A program made the translations under genes and the position numbers. 64,000 bases of DNA from Pseudorhodoferax sp. Leaf265. Its GTDB lineage: Bacteria > Pseudomonadota > Gammaproteobacteria > Burkholderiales > Burkholderiaceae_C. This document shows positions 8,024 through 20,032 of the stretch, piece by piece. Under the pieces are notes generated by a model. It was not told the origin of the DNA. It made no database searches and saw only the letters and a list, made by a program, of their open reading frames with translations. The stretch covers positions 288,820-352,819 of the forward strand of contig NZ_LMMT01000001.1 in NCBI RefSeq assembly GCF_001422365.1, given 5' to 3'. Within the stretch, counting starts at the first letter, position 1. Every line of letters starts with the position of its first letter.

Positions 8024-8617
8024 ATGAATTCTCCCCTGCCCTCGGCCCACGCCGCTGCGACGAGCGCGATTGCCGCGCCGGTCGCGCCCTCACTCGACCC
8101 GACCCCTGACCGCCAGCCCGCGACGCACTGGTATTCGCGCCTGTGCGGCGCGCTGAGCAAGGCCAGCCTGATCCTGGCCATCTTCGGCCTGGTCGGCATC
8201 ATCGTCAGCGTGCAGGTCCAGGTGGTCGGCCGCTACGTCTTCAACGACACCCCGACCTGGGCCGAGGCCCTGGCGCTGCAGCTGGTGCTGTACGTCACCG
8301 CGCTGGGCGTGGCCGTGGGCGTGCGCGACGCCGGCCACATCGGCCTGGAGTCGCTGGTCTCGCTGCTGCCCGAAGGCTTGCGGCTGAAGATCGAGATCCT
8401 GATCCACGCGCTGGTGGCGCTGTTCGGCGGCATCATGGTGCAAAGCGGCTGGCTCTGGACGCGCCTGAAGTGGGACGAACTCGATCCCATGCTGCAGATG
8501 CCCGTGGGCATCGACTACCTCTCGCTGGTCATCGCCGGCATCCTGATCGTCCTGTTCAGCATCGAACACATCGTCGCGCTCATCCGCCACGAAGACGTCG
8601 TCCCCTCCTGGTACTGA
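8024..8617 (+). CDS. TRAP transporter small permease (DctQ family)
   Basis: 197-residue inner-membrane protein with about four predicted transmembrane helices (near residues 45-65, 82-102, 124-145 and 163-185). The DctQ hallmark stretch VVGRYVFNDTPTWAEALA lies between the first two helices. An alanine- and proline-rich cytoplasmic N-terminus of some 35 residues precedes helix 1. It is followed 4 bp later by the large permease. Confidence 0.9.
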   Translation: MNSPLPSAHAAATSAIAAPVAPSLDPTPDRQPATHWYSRLCGALSKASLILAIFGLVGIIVSVQVQVVGRYVFNDTPTWAEALALQLVLYVTALGVAVGVRDAGHIGLESLVSLLPEGLRLKIEILIHALVALFGGIMVQSGWLWTRLKWDELDPMLQMPVGIDYLSLVIAGILIVLFSIEHIVALIRHEDVVPSWY

Positions 8618-8621
8618 CCCC

Positions 8622-9911
8622 ATGGAACTGACCGTTCTCTCCATCGTCTTCGCGGTGCTGCTCGTGCTGGGCGTGCCCGTGGCCTTCTCCATCGGCCTGG
8701 CCTCGGTGGCCACCGTGCTGTACTCGGGCATGCCCATTGCCATCGTCTTCCAGAAGATGGTGGGCGGCATGCAGATCTTCTCGTTCCTGGCGATCCCGTT
8801 CTTCGTGTTCGCCGGTGAACTCATGCTGTACGGCGGCATCGCCGACCGCATCGTGCGCTTCGCCAACAGCCTGGTGGGCCACGTGCGCGGCGGCCTGGGC
8901 ATGAGCAACGTGCTGGGCTGCACGCTGTTCGGCGGCGTCGCGGGCTCGCCGCTGGCGGACGTCTCGGCCATGGGCTCGGTGATGATCCCGCTCATGAAGA
9001 AGGAAGGCTACGACGCCGACTACGCCGTGAACGTGACCACGCACGCGGCCCTGGTCGGTGCGCTGATGCCCACCTCGCACAACCTGATCATCTTCACGCT
9101 GGCGACCACGGGCATCGCCTCGGTCAGCGTGTTCAGCCTGATCCTGGCGGGCGTGATCCCGGCGCTGCTGCTGACCATCTGCAACCTGATCGCCGCCTAC
9201 TACGTGGCGGTCAAGCGCGGCTACCCCACGCGCGGCAAGTTCCCGGGCTGGGGCGAGGTCATCAAGTCCTTCCTGGGCGCGCTGCCAGGCCTGCTCATCG
9301 TCGTGATCATCCTGGCCGGCATCCTGTCGGGCATCTTCACGGCCACCGAATCGGCGGCCACCGCCGTGCTGTGGGCGCTGCTGGTCACGGTGCTGGTCTA
9401 CCGCTCGCTGTCGTGGAAGGACTTCCTCAAGGCCTGTGCCAAGGCCTGCAAGACCACCGGCGTGGTGCTGCTGCTGATCGGCATCAGCTCGGCCTTCGGT
9501 TACTTCATGGCGCTGTACGAGGTGCCGCAGAAGACCGGCGAGCTGATGCAGTCGGTGACCACCAGCCCGTGGATGATCTTCCTGATGATCAACGTGCTGC
9601 TGTTCGTGCTGGGCACCTTCCTGGACATGGCAGCCACCATCCTGATCTGCACGCCGATCTTCCTGCCCATCGCCGCCCAGTTCGGCATGGACCCGGTGCA
9701 GTTCGGCATCGTCATGCTGATCAACTGCGCGCTGGGCCTGAACACGCCGCCCGTGGGGGTCACGCAGTTCGTGGGGTGCGCCATCGGCGGGGTCTCGGTA
9801 GGGCAGGTGATGAAGTCCATCCTGCCCTTCTACGGCGCGCTGACAGCCTGCCTGATGCTCGTGACCTACGTGCCGGCGTTCTCGCTGTGGCTGCCGGGAC
9901 TGTTCAAGTAA
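8622..9911 (+). CDS. TRAP transporter large permease (DctM family)
   Basis: 429-residue polytopic membrane protein that forms the translocation pathway and couples solute entry to sodium. Typical DctM segments are visible: GVPVAFSIGLASV, FVFAGELMLYGGIADRI, GVAGSPLADVSAMGSVMIP and LGLNTPPVGVTQFVGCAI. The length is standard. Third gene of the TRAP set, 4 bp after DctQ. Confidence 0.93.
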   Translation: MELTVLSIVFAVLLVLGVPVAFSIGLASVATVLYSGMPIAIVFQKMVGGMQIFSFLAIPFFVFAGELMLYGGIADRIVRFANSLVGHVRGGLGMSNVLGCTLFGGVAGSPLADVSAMGSVMIPLMKKEGYDADYAVNVTTHAALVGALMPTSHNLIIFTLATTGIASVSVFSLILAGVIPALLLTICNLIAAYYVAVKRGYPTRGKFPGWGEVIKSFLGALPGLLIVVIILAGILSGIFTATESAATAVLWALLVTVLVYRSLSWKDFLKACAKACKTTGVVLLLIGISSAFGYFMALYEVPQKTGELMQSVTTSPWMIFLMINVLLFVLGTFLDMAATILICTPIFLPIAAQFGMDPVQFGIVMLINCALGLNTPPVGVTQFVGCAIGGVSVGQVMKSILPFYGALTACLMLVTYVPAFSLWLPGLFK

Positions 9912-9927
9912 ACCAGGAGAGATGCAC

Positions 9928-10692
9928 ATGCAGGATCTGAAAGGCAAGACCGCGCTCGTGACAGGCGCCAGCACCGGCATCGGCGCCGCCGTGGCGGCTG
10001 CGCTCGGCGCACAGGGCTGCAAGGTGGTGGTGCACTACAACCAGAGCGAAGGCCCGGCGCAGGCCGTGGTCGCGCAGATCGTGCAAGGCGGCGGCCAAGC
10101 CGTGGCGCTGCGCGCCGACGTGCGCGACAGCGCGGCCATCAAGTCCTGCGTGGCCGCCACCGTGCAGGCCTTCGGCGGCGTCGACATCCTCGTCAACAAC
10201 GCCGGCAGCCTGGTGCAGCGCGCGCCCATCGCCGAGTTCACCGACGCACTGTTCGACGAAGTGCTGCACGTCAACGCGCTGTCGGCGCTGGTGTTCTGCC
10301 GCGAGGTGGTGCCGCTCATGCGCCAGCAGGGCCGCGGCGGCAGCATCATCAACGTGACCTCGGTGGCCGCGCGCAACGGCGGCGGGCCGGGCGCCTACCT
10401 CTATGCAGGGTCCAAGGGCTTCATCAGCACGGCCACGCGCGGCCTGGCCAAGGAACTGGTGCCCGACCGCATCCGCGTCAACGCGGTGGCGCCGGGTGTG
10501 ATCGCCACACCGTTCCAGGACCGCTTCTCCACCGCGCAGATGCTCGAGAACTTCCGCGCCAGCATCCCCATGGGCCGGCTCGGCACGGCAGAAGAATGCG
10601 TGGGCGCCTTCCTGTACCTCGCCTCCGAGCAACTCTCGGGCTACGTGACCGGCCAGATCCTGGAAGTCAACGGCGGCCAGTACATGCCGTGA
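9928..10692 (+). CDS. SDR-family NAD(P)-dependent oxidoreductase
   Basis: 254-residue classical short-chain dehydrogenase. TGASTGIG cofactor motif at about residues 13-20, NNAG structural motif, SVAARNG with the catalytic Ser, and YAGSK catalytic Tyr/Lys. It ends with the family-typical GYVTGQILEVNGGQ. The ATG at 9928 is preferred to the one at 9922 because AGGAG at 9915-9919 then has an 8-nt spacing. It lies in the uronate operon and overlaps the next gene by one base, so it probably oxidises or reduces a sugar-acid intermediate; the exact substrate is not visible. Confidence 0.88.
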   Translation: MQDLKGKTALVTGASTGIGAAVAAALGAQGCKVVVHYNQSEGPAQAVVAQIVQGGGQAVALRADVRDSAAIKSCVAATVQAFGGVDILVNNAGSLVQRAPIAEFTDALFDEVLHVNALSALVFCREVVPLMRQQGRGGSIINVTSVAARNGGGPGAYLYAGSKGFISTATRGLAKELVPDRIRVNAVAPGVIATPFQDRFSTAQMLENFRASIPMGRLGTAEECVGAFLYLASEQLSGYVTGQILEVNGGQYMP

Positions 10693-11702
10693 TGCGCATC
10701 GCCGTCATCGGCGCGGGCGTGGCCGCGCCACCGCATCTGCGCAGCCTGCACGACCTGCGCGGCCAGGCCGAAGTGGCATGGGTCTGGGGCCGCGACCTGC
10801 AGCGGCTGGCAACTGTCGAACTGCCGGCCGGTGCGCGCACGACGACGCGGCTCGACGATGTGCTGGAGGACAGGAGCGTCACCGCCGCGCTGGTGCTGAC
10901 GCCCCCACAGTCGCACCTGGACATCGTCGAGCGCCTGGCCGCGGCCGGCAAGCACGTGCTGGTCGAGAAGCCCGTGGAACTCACGCTGGCACGCGCCGAG
11001 GCCCTCGTGGCCGCCTGTGCGCGCCATGGCGTGCGCCTGGCCGTGATGCTGCAGCACCGCGCGAGTCCTGCCGCACTGCAACTGGCGGAACTGGTCCGCA
11101 GCGGCAGTCTCGGCCGGCTCACAAGTGCCAGCGCCACCGTGCGCTGGTGGCGCCCGCAGAGCTACTACGACCAGCCCGGCCGCGGCACGCTGGCGCGCGA
11201 CGGTGGCGGCGTGCTCATGACGCAGGCCATCCACACGCTGGACCTGCTGCTGCACCTGGTCGGCGCGCCGCAGCGCGTGATGGGCCTGGCCGCCACCTCG
11301 CCCGTGCACCGGATGGAGACCGAGGACCAGGCGGCGGCTTTGCTGCACTGGGAGAACGGCGCCATCGGTGTGCTCGACGCGACCACTGCCGCCTACCCGG
11401 GCTACCCCGAGCGCATCGCGCTGAACTTCACGCAGGGCACGGCCACGCTGGAAGCCGGTGCGCTGGTCGTCGAGCGCCCGGGCCAGGACACGCTGCGCGT
11501 GGGCCAGCCCCAGGCCTCGGGCGCGGGCGCCAACCTCATGGGCTTCGACCACGCCGGCCACCGCGCCGTGATCGCGGACTTCCTGGCCGCCATCGGCGAG
11601 GGGCGCGCACCGCTCACCGACGGTGCCTCGGCCCTGGTCGTGCAGCGGCTCATCGAGGCCGTGCTGCGCTCCTCGCGCGAGGGCGGCGCCGTCGGCTTGT
11701 AG
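10692..11702 (+). CDS. Gfo/Idh/MocA-family oxidoreductase
   Basis: 336 residues. N-terminal Rossmann domain with GAGVAAP, then the family motif VEKPVELT with the Lys that helps catalysis, then the C-terminal alpha/beta domain (GGGVLMTQAIHTLDLLLHLVG). Members oxidise or reduce sugars and sugar acids with NAD(P). The start ATG overlaps the SDR stop (TGATG). It is the last gene of the uronate/TRAP operon before a 100-bp gap, so a sugar-acid substrate is likely; specificity is unknown. Confidence 0.87.
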   Translation: MRIAVIGAGVAAPPHLRSLHDLRGQAEVAWVWGRDLQRLATVELPAGARTTTRLDDVLEDRSVTAALVLTPPQSHLDIVERLAAAGKHVLVEKPVELTLARAEALVAACARHGVRLAVMLQHRASPAALQLAELVRSGSLGRLTSASATVRWWRPQSYYDQPGRGTLARDGGGVLMTQAIHTLDLLLHLVGAPQRVMGLAATSPVHRMETEDQAAALLHWENGAIGVLDATTAAYPGYPERIALNFTQGTATLEAGALVVERPGQDTLRVGQPQASGAGANLMGFDHAGHRAVIADFLAAIGEGRAPLTDGASALVVQRLIEAVLRSSREGGAVGL

Positions 11703-11735
11703 CGGCGTCATTCCTGCGGGGCATGGCGGTGTTGA

Positions 11736-14522
<2,787 letters not shown>

Positions 14523-14524
14523 GC

Positions 14525-15694
14525 ATGCAGATCCTGATCGCCCCCGATTCCTTCAAAGAAAGCCTCAGCGCGCTCGAAGTGGCGCAGGCCATCGAGGCGG
14601 GCCTGCGCGAGGTTTTCCCCGCAGCGCGCTACCGGCTGCTGCCCATGGCCGACGGCGGCGAGGGCACGGTGCAGGCGCTCGTGGATGCCACGGGCGGCCA
14701 ACTGCGTGAGGTCATGGTCACAGGTGCGACCGGCCGGCGCATCGCGGCGCACTACGGCCTGGTCGCGGACCAGCATCTTGCTGTCATCGAGATGGCTGCC
14801 GCGAGCGGGCTCGAAGCCGTGCCGCCGGCCGAGCGCGACCCGCGCAGCGCCACAAGCTACGGCACGGGCGAGCTGATCGCCGACGCGCTCGATGCCGGCG
14901 CGCGGCGTTTCGTCATCGGCCTGGGCGGCAGCGCCACCAACGACGGCGGCGCCGGCATGCTGCAGGCCCTGGGCGTGCGCCTGCTCGATGCCGACGGCCG
15001 GGACCTCTCCCGCGGCGGGGCTGCGCTCGCGCGGCTGCAGCGCATCGACGCCAGCGGCCTGGACGCGCGCATCGCGCAATGCCGCATCGACGTGGCCTGC
15101 GACGTGACCAACCCGTTGCTCGGGCCACGCGGCGCTTCGGCCGTGTTCGGCCCGCAGAAGGGCGCCACGCCGGCCATGGTGGCCGAACTCGATGGCTGCC
15201 TGCAACGCCTGGCCGAGGCGCTGCGCGACGACCTGGGCCAGGACGTGGCCGAGGTGCCCGGCACGGGCGCCGCCGGCGGCATGGGCGCGGCCCTGCTCGC
15301 GGTGCTGGGCGCGCAGCTGCGGCCGGGCAGCGAGGTGGTGGCCGACGCGCTGGGGCTGGACGCCGCAGTGCGCGAGGCCGACCTCGTCATCACGGGCGAA
15401 GGCCGTACCGACGGCCAGACCATCCACGGCAAGGCGCCCATCGGCGTGGCCCGCTTGGCAGCGCGCCTTGGCGTGCCCGTGATCGGTCTGTCGGGTGCGC
15501 TGACGCCGGATTCCAGCGCCGTGCACGAACACGGCATCGCAGCCGTGTTCAGCGCCGTACGCAGCGTCTGCACCGTGGAAGAAGCGCTACGCGATGCCGC
15601 GTCCAATGTGCGCGCCACGGCCCGCAACATCGGCATGGCATTGCGGCTGGGCCAGCGCCTGGCTACGCCTGCACAGCGGCCGGCCACACGCTGA
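14525..15694 (+). CDS. garK: Glycerate 2-kinase (GarK family)
   Basis: 389 residues, GckA/GarK type-I glycerate kinase, phosphorylating D-glycerate at C2. Motifs: LIAPDSFKESLSA at the N-terminus, MADGGEGTV, GLGGSATNDGGAGMLQALG and VITGEGRTDGQT. The product, 2-phosphoglycerate, is the substrate of the enolase encoded directly upstream with a 2-bp gap. Its last 32 bp overlap the convergent LysR gene. GarK belongs to the E. coli galactarate/glucarate route through tartronate semialdehyde, which differs from the KdgD route seen here. Confidence 0.93.
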   Translation: MQILIAPDSFKESLSALEVAQAIEAGLREVFPAARYRLLPMADGGEGTVQALVDATGGQLREVMVTGATGRRIAAHYGLVADQHLAVIEMAAASGLEAVPPAERDPRSATSYGTGELIADALDAGARRFVIGLGGSATNDGGAGMLQALGVRLLDADGRDLSRGGAALARLQRIDASGLDARIAQCRIDVACDVTNPLLGPRGASAVFGPQKGATPAMVAELDGCLQRLAEALRDDLGQDVAEVPGTGAAGGMGAALLAVLGAQLRPGSEVVADALGLDAAVREADLVITGEGRTDGQTIHGKAPIGVARLAARLGVPVIGLSGALTPDSSAVHEHGIAAVFSAVRSVCTVEEALRDAASNVRATARNIGMALRLGQRLATPAQRPATR

Positions 15695-16553
15695 AGACGC
15701 GCTCGCGCAACGCGGCTTGCAAGGGCCGCGCCTGGTTTTCAGCCCGCATCAGCAGCGACAGCGGGCAGGCGATGCGCTCGCCGTCCCAGGCCACGAGGCG
15801 GCCGGCCGCCAGCAGCTCCTGCACGCGCCGCTCGCGCGCCAGGCACAGGCCCACGCCGGCCTGCACGAGGTCGAGCATGGAGGACTCCTGGTCGGCCTCG
15901 GCCACGGTCTGGCGCGACAGCCCGCGCTGGCGCAACAGCTTCTCCATGATGAGGGTCTGCGAGCTGCCGCGCACCGTGCCGATCCAGGGAAGCGCCGCGA
16001 GCGCCGCCCAGTCCTGGCCCATCACGCGCGGTGCCCAGGCCGGCGGCAGTACCACGGCGTAGGATTCCAGGCCCAGCGTGATGGCCGAGACGTCGGCATC
16101 GTCCACCTCGCCCAGAAAGAAGCAGGCGTCGAGCTCGCCATCCTGGAGCTGCTGCAGCACCGTGCCCGAGATGCCGTGCGCCAGCCGCACGTCCACCTGC
16201 GGGCAGTGCTGCTGCATCTCGCTGAGCAGCTCGCCCAGCCGGATCGAGGCCGGATCGACGATGGTGCCCAGGCGCAGCGTGCCCGTCAGCTGGCCCTGCA
16301 GCTGCCGCGCGGCGCTGGCCAGTTCGCCCGCGGCGTCCAGCGTGCGCTGGGCCAAGGGCAGCAGCCGCCGGCCGATGGCGCTGGGGGTCATGCCGGCCGT
16401 GGTACGGTCGAACAGCGGGCCGCCCAGTTCTTCCTCGAGCGCCTTGAGCTGCTTGGAGACTGCCGATTGCGTCAGATGCAGCTGCTCTGCCGCCCGGGTC
16501 ACATGGCCGACACGGGCGACAGCGACGAAGGCGCGCAGTTGGTAGATTTCCAT
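15663..16553 (-). CDS. LysR-family transcriptional regulator
   Basis: 296 residues. N-terminal winged HTH MEIYQLRAFVAVARVGHVTRAAEQLHLTQSAVSKQLKALE (seen as consecutive short segments) and a C-terminal type-2 periplasmic-like effector domain. Start at 16553 because the HTH begins right there; the frame stays open upstream but is not LysR-like. Divergent from the ThDP-enzyme gene (63-bp gap), which it likely controls. The effector is unknown. Confidence 0.88.
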   Translation of the reverse strand: MEIYQLRAFVAVARVGHVTRAAEQLHLTQSAVSKQLKALEEELGGPLFDRTTAGMTPSAIGRRLLPLAQRTLDAAGELASAARQLQGQLTGTLRLGTIVDPASIRLGELLSEMQQHCPQVDVRLAHGISGTVLQQLQDGELDACFFLGEVDDADVSAITLGLESYAVVLPPAWAPRVMGQDWAALAALPWIGTVRGSSQTLIMEKLLRQRGLSRQTVAEADQESSMLDLVQAGVGLCLARERRVQELLAAGRLVAWDGERIACPLSLLMRAENQARPLQAALRERVFSVWPAAVQA

Positions 16554-16616
16554 GGTCCGGGAAGTTTGGCACACGGCTCCCGCGCATTCACCCCTATCCA
16601 CCCAAGGAGTTCGCTG

Positions 16617-18161
16617 ATGAACGGCGCCCACAGTCTGGTCCACACGCTTCTGAAGTCAGGCATCGACACCTGCTTCGCCAACCCCGGCACGAGCGAGATG
16701 CACTTCGTCGCCGCACTGGACCAGATCCCCGGCATGGACTGCGTGCTGGGCCTGCAGGAGAACGTGGTCACCGGCATGGCCGACGGCTACTGGCGCATCG
16801 CGCGCAAACCGGCCTGCACGCTGCTGCACTGCGGCCCGGGGCTGGCCAACGGCCTGGCCAACCTGCACAACGCACGCCGCGCCCACGCCGGCATCGTCAA
16901 CATCGTGGGCGACCAGGCCACCTACCACCGCCCGCACGACGCACCGCTGACGGCCGACACCGAGGCCATGGCGCGCACTGTCTCGGCATGGGTGCGCACC
17001 AGCACCCGTGCCGAGGACGTGGGCCGCGACGCGGCGGCCGCCGTGCAGGCCGCGCGCGGTGCGCCTGGCCAGGTGGCCACGCTGATCCTGCCCTCCGATG
17101 CCTCGTGGAACGAAGGCGGGGCCGTGGCCGAGCCGCTGCCCGTGCCGGCGCCCGGCCCGCTGGACCCGCTGGCCGTCGACAACGCCGCGCGCGTGCTGCG
17201 CGCGGCCGGCCGCGACACGCTGATCCTGCTGGCCGACAGCGCCGTGCGCGGTCCGGCCCAGGCCCTGGCCTGGCGCGTGGCCCAGGCCACGGGCGCCACG
17301 CTGCTGGCCGACTTCATGAACGCGCATGTGGAGCGCGGCCGCGGCCGCCTGCCGCTGGAGCGCGTACCCTACGTGACCGACCTGGCCATCAAGACGCTGG
17401 CACGCTTCAAGCACATCGTGCTGGTCGGTGCCAAGCCGCCCGTGGGCTTCTTCGCCTACCCGGGCAAGCCGTCCACGCAGTACGCGCCCGAGGCGCAGCT
17501 GCACCGCCTCTCGCGCCTGGACCAGGATCCCACGGCTGCGCTGCGCGCACTCGCGGAGGCGCTGAACGCGCCCGAGATCGCGCTGCCCGAGGCCGGTCCA
17601 CGCCCAGCGCCCGCACAGGGCAAGCCCACGCCCGAAGGCCTGGCCCAGACCGTGGCCGCGCTGATGCCCGAGCAGGCCATCGTCTCCGATGAGAGCGTGT
17701 CCTTCGGCCGCGGCTTCTACCAGCACACCCATGCCGCACCCGCGCACGACTGGCTGCATCTGGCCGGCGGCGCGATCGGCGACGGGCTGCCCGTGGCCAC
17801 GGGCGCGGCCATCGGTGCCAAACGCGCGCGCCGCGTCATCAGCCTGCAGGCCGACGGTTCGGCCATGTACTCGCTGCAATCGCTGTGGACGCAGGCGCGC
17901 GAGCAGCTGCCCTGCACCACCATCATCCTGTCCAACCGCAAGTACAACATCCTGATCGGCGAGTACGCGGGCGTGGGCGCCAAGCCCGGCGACACCGCCA
18001 TGCGCATGCTGGACCTGGGCAACCCCAACCTGGACTGGGTGCGCCTGGCCGGCGGCATGGGCGTGGAAGCCGCGCGCGCCGAGACGCTGGAGCAGTGCGC
18101 GGACCTGCTGCGCGCGAGCTTCGCGCGCCAGGGGCCGTTCCTGATCGAACTGATGGTGTGA
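16617..18161 (+). CDS. Thiamine-diphosphate-dependent enzyme, acetolactate synthase large-subunit-like
   Basis: 514 residues with the three-domain POX/ALS/benzoylformate-decarboxylase layout. The N-terminal Pyr domain carries the cofactor-activating Glu in GLQENVVTGMADGY, the middle domain is weakly conserved, and the C-terminal PP domain holds the metal/ThDP motif ADGSAMYSLQSLWT ending near SNRKYNIL. There is no regulatory subunit nearby and it is shorter than biosynthetic IlvB (about 560-590 residues), so a 2-keto-acid decarboxylase or carboligase of catabolism is more likely than branched-chain synthesis. AAGGAG at 16604-16609 supports the start. Likely under the divergent LysR regulator. 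Confidence 0.82.
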   Translation: MNGAHSLVHTLLKSGIDTCFANPGTSEMHFVAALDQIPGMDCVLGLQENVVTGMADGYWRIARKPACTLLHCGPGLANGLANLHNARRAHAGIVNIVGDQATYHRPHDAPLTADTEAMARTVSAWVRTSTRAEDVGRDAAAAVQAARGAPGQVATLILPSDASWNEGGAVAEPLPVPAPGPLDPLAVDNAARVLRAAGRDTLILLADSAVRGPAQALAWRVAQATGATLLADFMNAHVERGRGRLPLERVPYVTDLAIKTLARFKHIVLVGAKPPVGFFAYPGKPSTQYAPEAQLHRLSRLDQDPTAALRALAEALNAPEIALPEAGPRPAPAQGKPTPEGLAQTVAALMPEQAIVSDESVSFGRGFYQHTHAAPAHDWLHLAGGAIGDGLPVATGAAIGAKRARRVISLQADGSAMYSLQSLWTQAREQLPCTTIILSNRKYNILIGEYAGVGAKPGDTAMRMLDLGNPNLDWVRLAGGMGVEAARAETLEQCADLLRASFARQGPFLIELMV

Positions 18162-18164
18162 TGC

Positions 18165-19412
18165 TCACCAGGTGGCGAACATCGCCACCACCGTCGCGCC
18201 CATGACCGCGGTGGCCAGCCAGCCGGTCGCGCGCAGGCGCGGCCCGATCACGTGCGGGCCCATCACGGCCGGGCGCGCAGCCAGCACCATCATGACGGCC
18301 ATGATGGGCACCGAGATCACGCCGTTGAGCACGGCCGACCAGAACAGCTCGCGCACCGGGTCCATGGGCGTGAAGCACAGCAGCACGCCGCCCAGTGTGG
18401 CCGCGGCGATCACGCCATAGAACCCACGGCCCTCGCCGCGGTCCAGCCGGGCGCTCAGCGTTCCCTGCCAGCCCGCGGCCTCGGCCACGGCATAGCCGGC
18501 CGAGCCGGCCAGCACCGGCACGGCCAGCATGCCGGTGCCGATGATGCCCAGGCTGAACAGCCCGAACGTGAAGTCGCCCGCCAGCGGCCTCAGCGCCTCG
18601 GCCGCCTGGGCCGAGGTCTGGATGTCGGTCACGCCGGCCGCGTGCAAAGTGGCCGCCGTGCTCAGGATGATGAAGAAGGCGATGAGGTTGGAAAAGCCCA
18701 TGCCCACCAGCGTGTCGAGCTTGATGCGGCGCAGGTGCCGGCGCACGTCGGCCGCGCCATGGGGCGGGCCATCGCGCCGGTCTTCCATCTCCTGCGCGGC
18801 CTGCCAGAAGAACAGGTAGGGACTGATGGTCGTGCCCAGCAGCGCAACCACCATCAGCAAGAGGTCATGGTCCAGCGCCAGCTGCGGCAAGGCCGCGCGG
18901 CGCAGCACCTCCCACCAGTTGAGGTGCAGCGAGAAGGCCACGGCCACATAGGCCAGCAGCGCCAGCGTGAGCCACTTGAGCCAGCGCACATAGGTCTGGT
19001 AGGGCAGGAACACCTGCAGCACCAGGCTGGCCAGGCCAAAGGTCACGGCATAGACATGGGCCGAGCCGCCCAGCAGCACGCGCAGCGCCTCGCCCATGGC
19101 CGCGATGTCGGCCGCGATGTTGAGCGTGTTGGCTGCCACCAGCAGGCCGACCACCAGCAGCAGCACCCAGCGCGGGAAGGCATCGCGGATGTTGGCCGCC
19201 AGCCCGCGCCGGGTGACATAGCCGATGCGCGCGCTGACCACCTGCACGGCCGCCATCAGCGGCAGCGTGACCACGGCCGTCCACAGCATGCCGTAGCCGA
19301 ACTGGGCACCGGCCTGCGAATAGGTGGCGATGCCGCTCGGATCGTCGTCGGCCGCCCCCGTGATCAGGCCCGGGCCGAGCTGGCGCAGGCCGCGCCATGC
19401 CTTGGCGTGCAT
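18165..19412 (-). CDS. NRAMP-family divalent metal transporter, atypical binding motif
   Basis: 415-residue inner-membrane protein with about 11 hydrophobic helices and the NRAMP architecture. The helix-1 motif, DPGN in MntH/DMT1, here reads DDDPSG (residues 22-27). The helix-6 MPH motif is absent; the equivalent stretch reads TTISPYLFFWQ. The Asn and Met ligands for Mn/Fe are thus missing, as in NRAMP-related proteins with altered metal choice. Its 3' end is 3 bp from the convergent ThDP-enzyme stop. It is followed upstream by the OmpW-like gene in the same direction. Confidence 0.85.
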   Translation of the reverse strand: MHAKAWRGLRQLGPGLITGAADDDPSGIATYSQAGAQFGYGMLWTAVVTLPLMAAVQVVSARIGYVTRRGLAANIRDAFPRWVLLLVVGLLVAANTLNIAADIAAMGEALRVLLGGSAHVYAVTFGLASLVLQVFLPYQTYVRWLKWLTLALLAYVAVAFSLHLNWWEVLRRAALPQLALDHDLLLMVVALLGTTISPYLFFWQAAQEMEDRRDGPPHGAADVRRHLRRIKLDTLVGMGFSNLIAFFIILSTAATLHAAGVTDIQTSAQAAEALRPLAGDFTFGLFSLGIIGTGMLAVPVLAGSAGYAVAEAAGWQGTLSARLDRGEGRGFYGVIAAATLGGVLLCFTPMDPVRELFWSAVLNGVISVPIMAVMMVLAARPAVMGPHVIGPRLRATGWLATAVMGATVVAMFATW

Positions 19413-19430
19413 TGGCGGCCTCCGTCAGGG

Positions 19431-19967
19431 TCAGAACGCGACCTGGACGCCAGCCGTGGCCTGGCCCACGTTGGCCTTGCCGTCGAAGGCGTCGGTGAAG
19501 TGGTAGCGGTCGTAGCCCACGCGCAGTGCAACGGTCTGGTTCACGTCGTATTGCACGCCCGCGCCCAGCTTGAGCGCGGGGCTGGAGTCGTTGCCCTCGG
19601 GCGTGCGGAAACGCACGTCGGCCACACCGGCGCTGCCGTAGACCGACAGTTGCGGCGCCACCGCCACGCTGCCCACGCCGTCCACGTAGACGCCCTGGCC
19701 CTTCACGGTGCCGTCGATGTCCTTGCTGCGGGCCAGGTTCACGTAGCCGCCTTCGACCGCGAAGTTGGGCGTGAACTTGTAGCCGCCGTAGAGCTTGACG
19801 CCGGCATCGTGACCACCGCCGTCACCGCCCATGCCGTTGATCCGGTTGCTGTAGTCGGGCGCGGAGATGGCGCCACCGACATAGGTGTCGGCCGCCTGCG
19901 CGCCGGTGGCCAGGCCCAGCAGGGCGACAAGGCCGACGGCGGCGATGGGAGAAAGAATCTTGCGCAT
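19431..19967 (-). CDS. OmpW-like outer-membrane beta-barrel protein
   Basis: 178 residues with a Sec signal peptide (MRKILSPIAAVGLVALLGLATGAQA, shown in part, cut before ADTYVGG) and an eight-strand barrel pattern of alternating residues ending in the outer-membrane signature ATAGVQVAF with terminal Phe. Segments such as GVKLYGGYKFTPNFAVEGGY resemble the OmpA/OmpX-like beta-barrel domain. Start at 19967 because AAGGAG lies 6 nt upstream. Two hairpins lie in the 5' leader. Possibly co-transcribed with the metal transporter 18 bp downstream. Confidence 0.8.
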   Translation of the reverse strand: MRKILSPIAAVGLVALLGLATGAQAADTYVGGAISAPDYSNRINGMGGDGGGHDAGVKLYGGYKFTPNFAVEGGYVNLARSKDIDGTVKGQGVYVDGVGSVAVAPQLSVYGSAGVADVRFRTPEGNDSSPALKLGAGVQYDVNQTVALRVGYDRYHFTDAFDGKANVGQATAGVQVAF

Positions 19968-19981
19968 GGTGCACTCCTTGT

Positions 19982-20032
19982 GCCGCAAGCCAGGCTTGCG
20001 GCCGGTGGGTTCCGCACCACCCTTGCGGTGCG
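19982..20032 (-). other. Two hairpins in the OmpW-like gene leader
   Basis: GCCGCAAGC (19982-19990) pairs with GCTTGCGGC (19994-20002), and CGCACC (20013-20018) pairs with GGTGCG (20027-20032). Both lie in the region 5' of the OmpW-like gene; the first ends beside its ribosome-binding site. The rest of the 304-bp gap up to the ABC binding protein at 20293 shows no gene I can support and should hold the divergent promoters. Confidence 0.5.
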
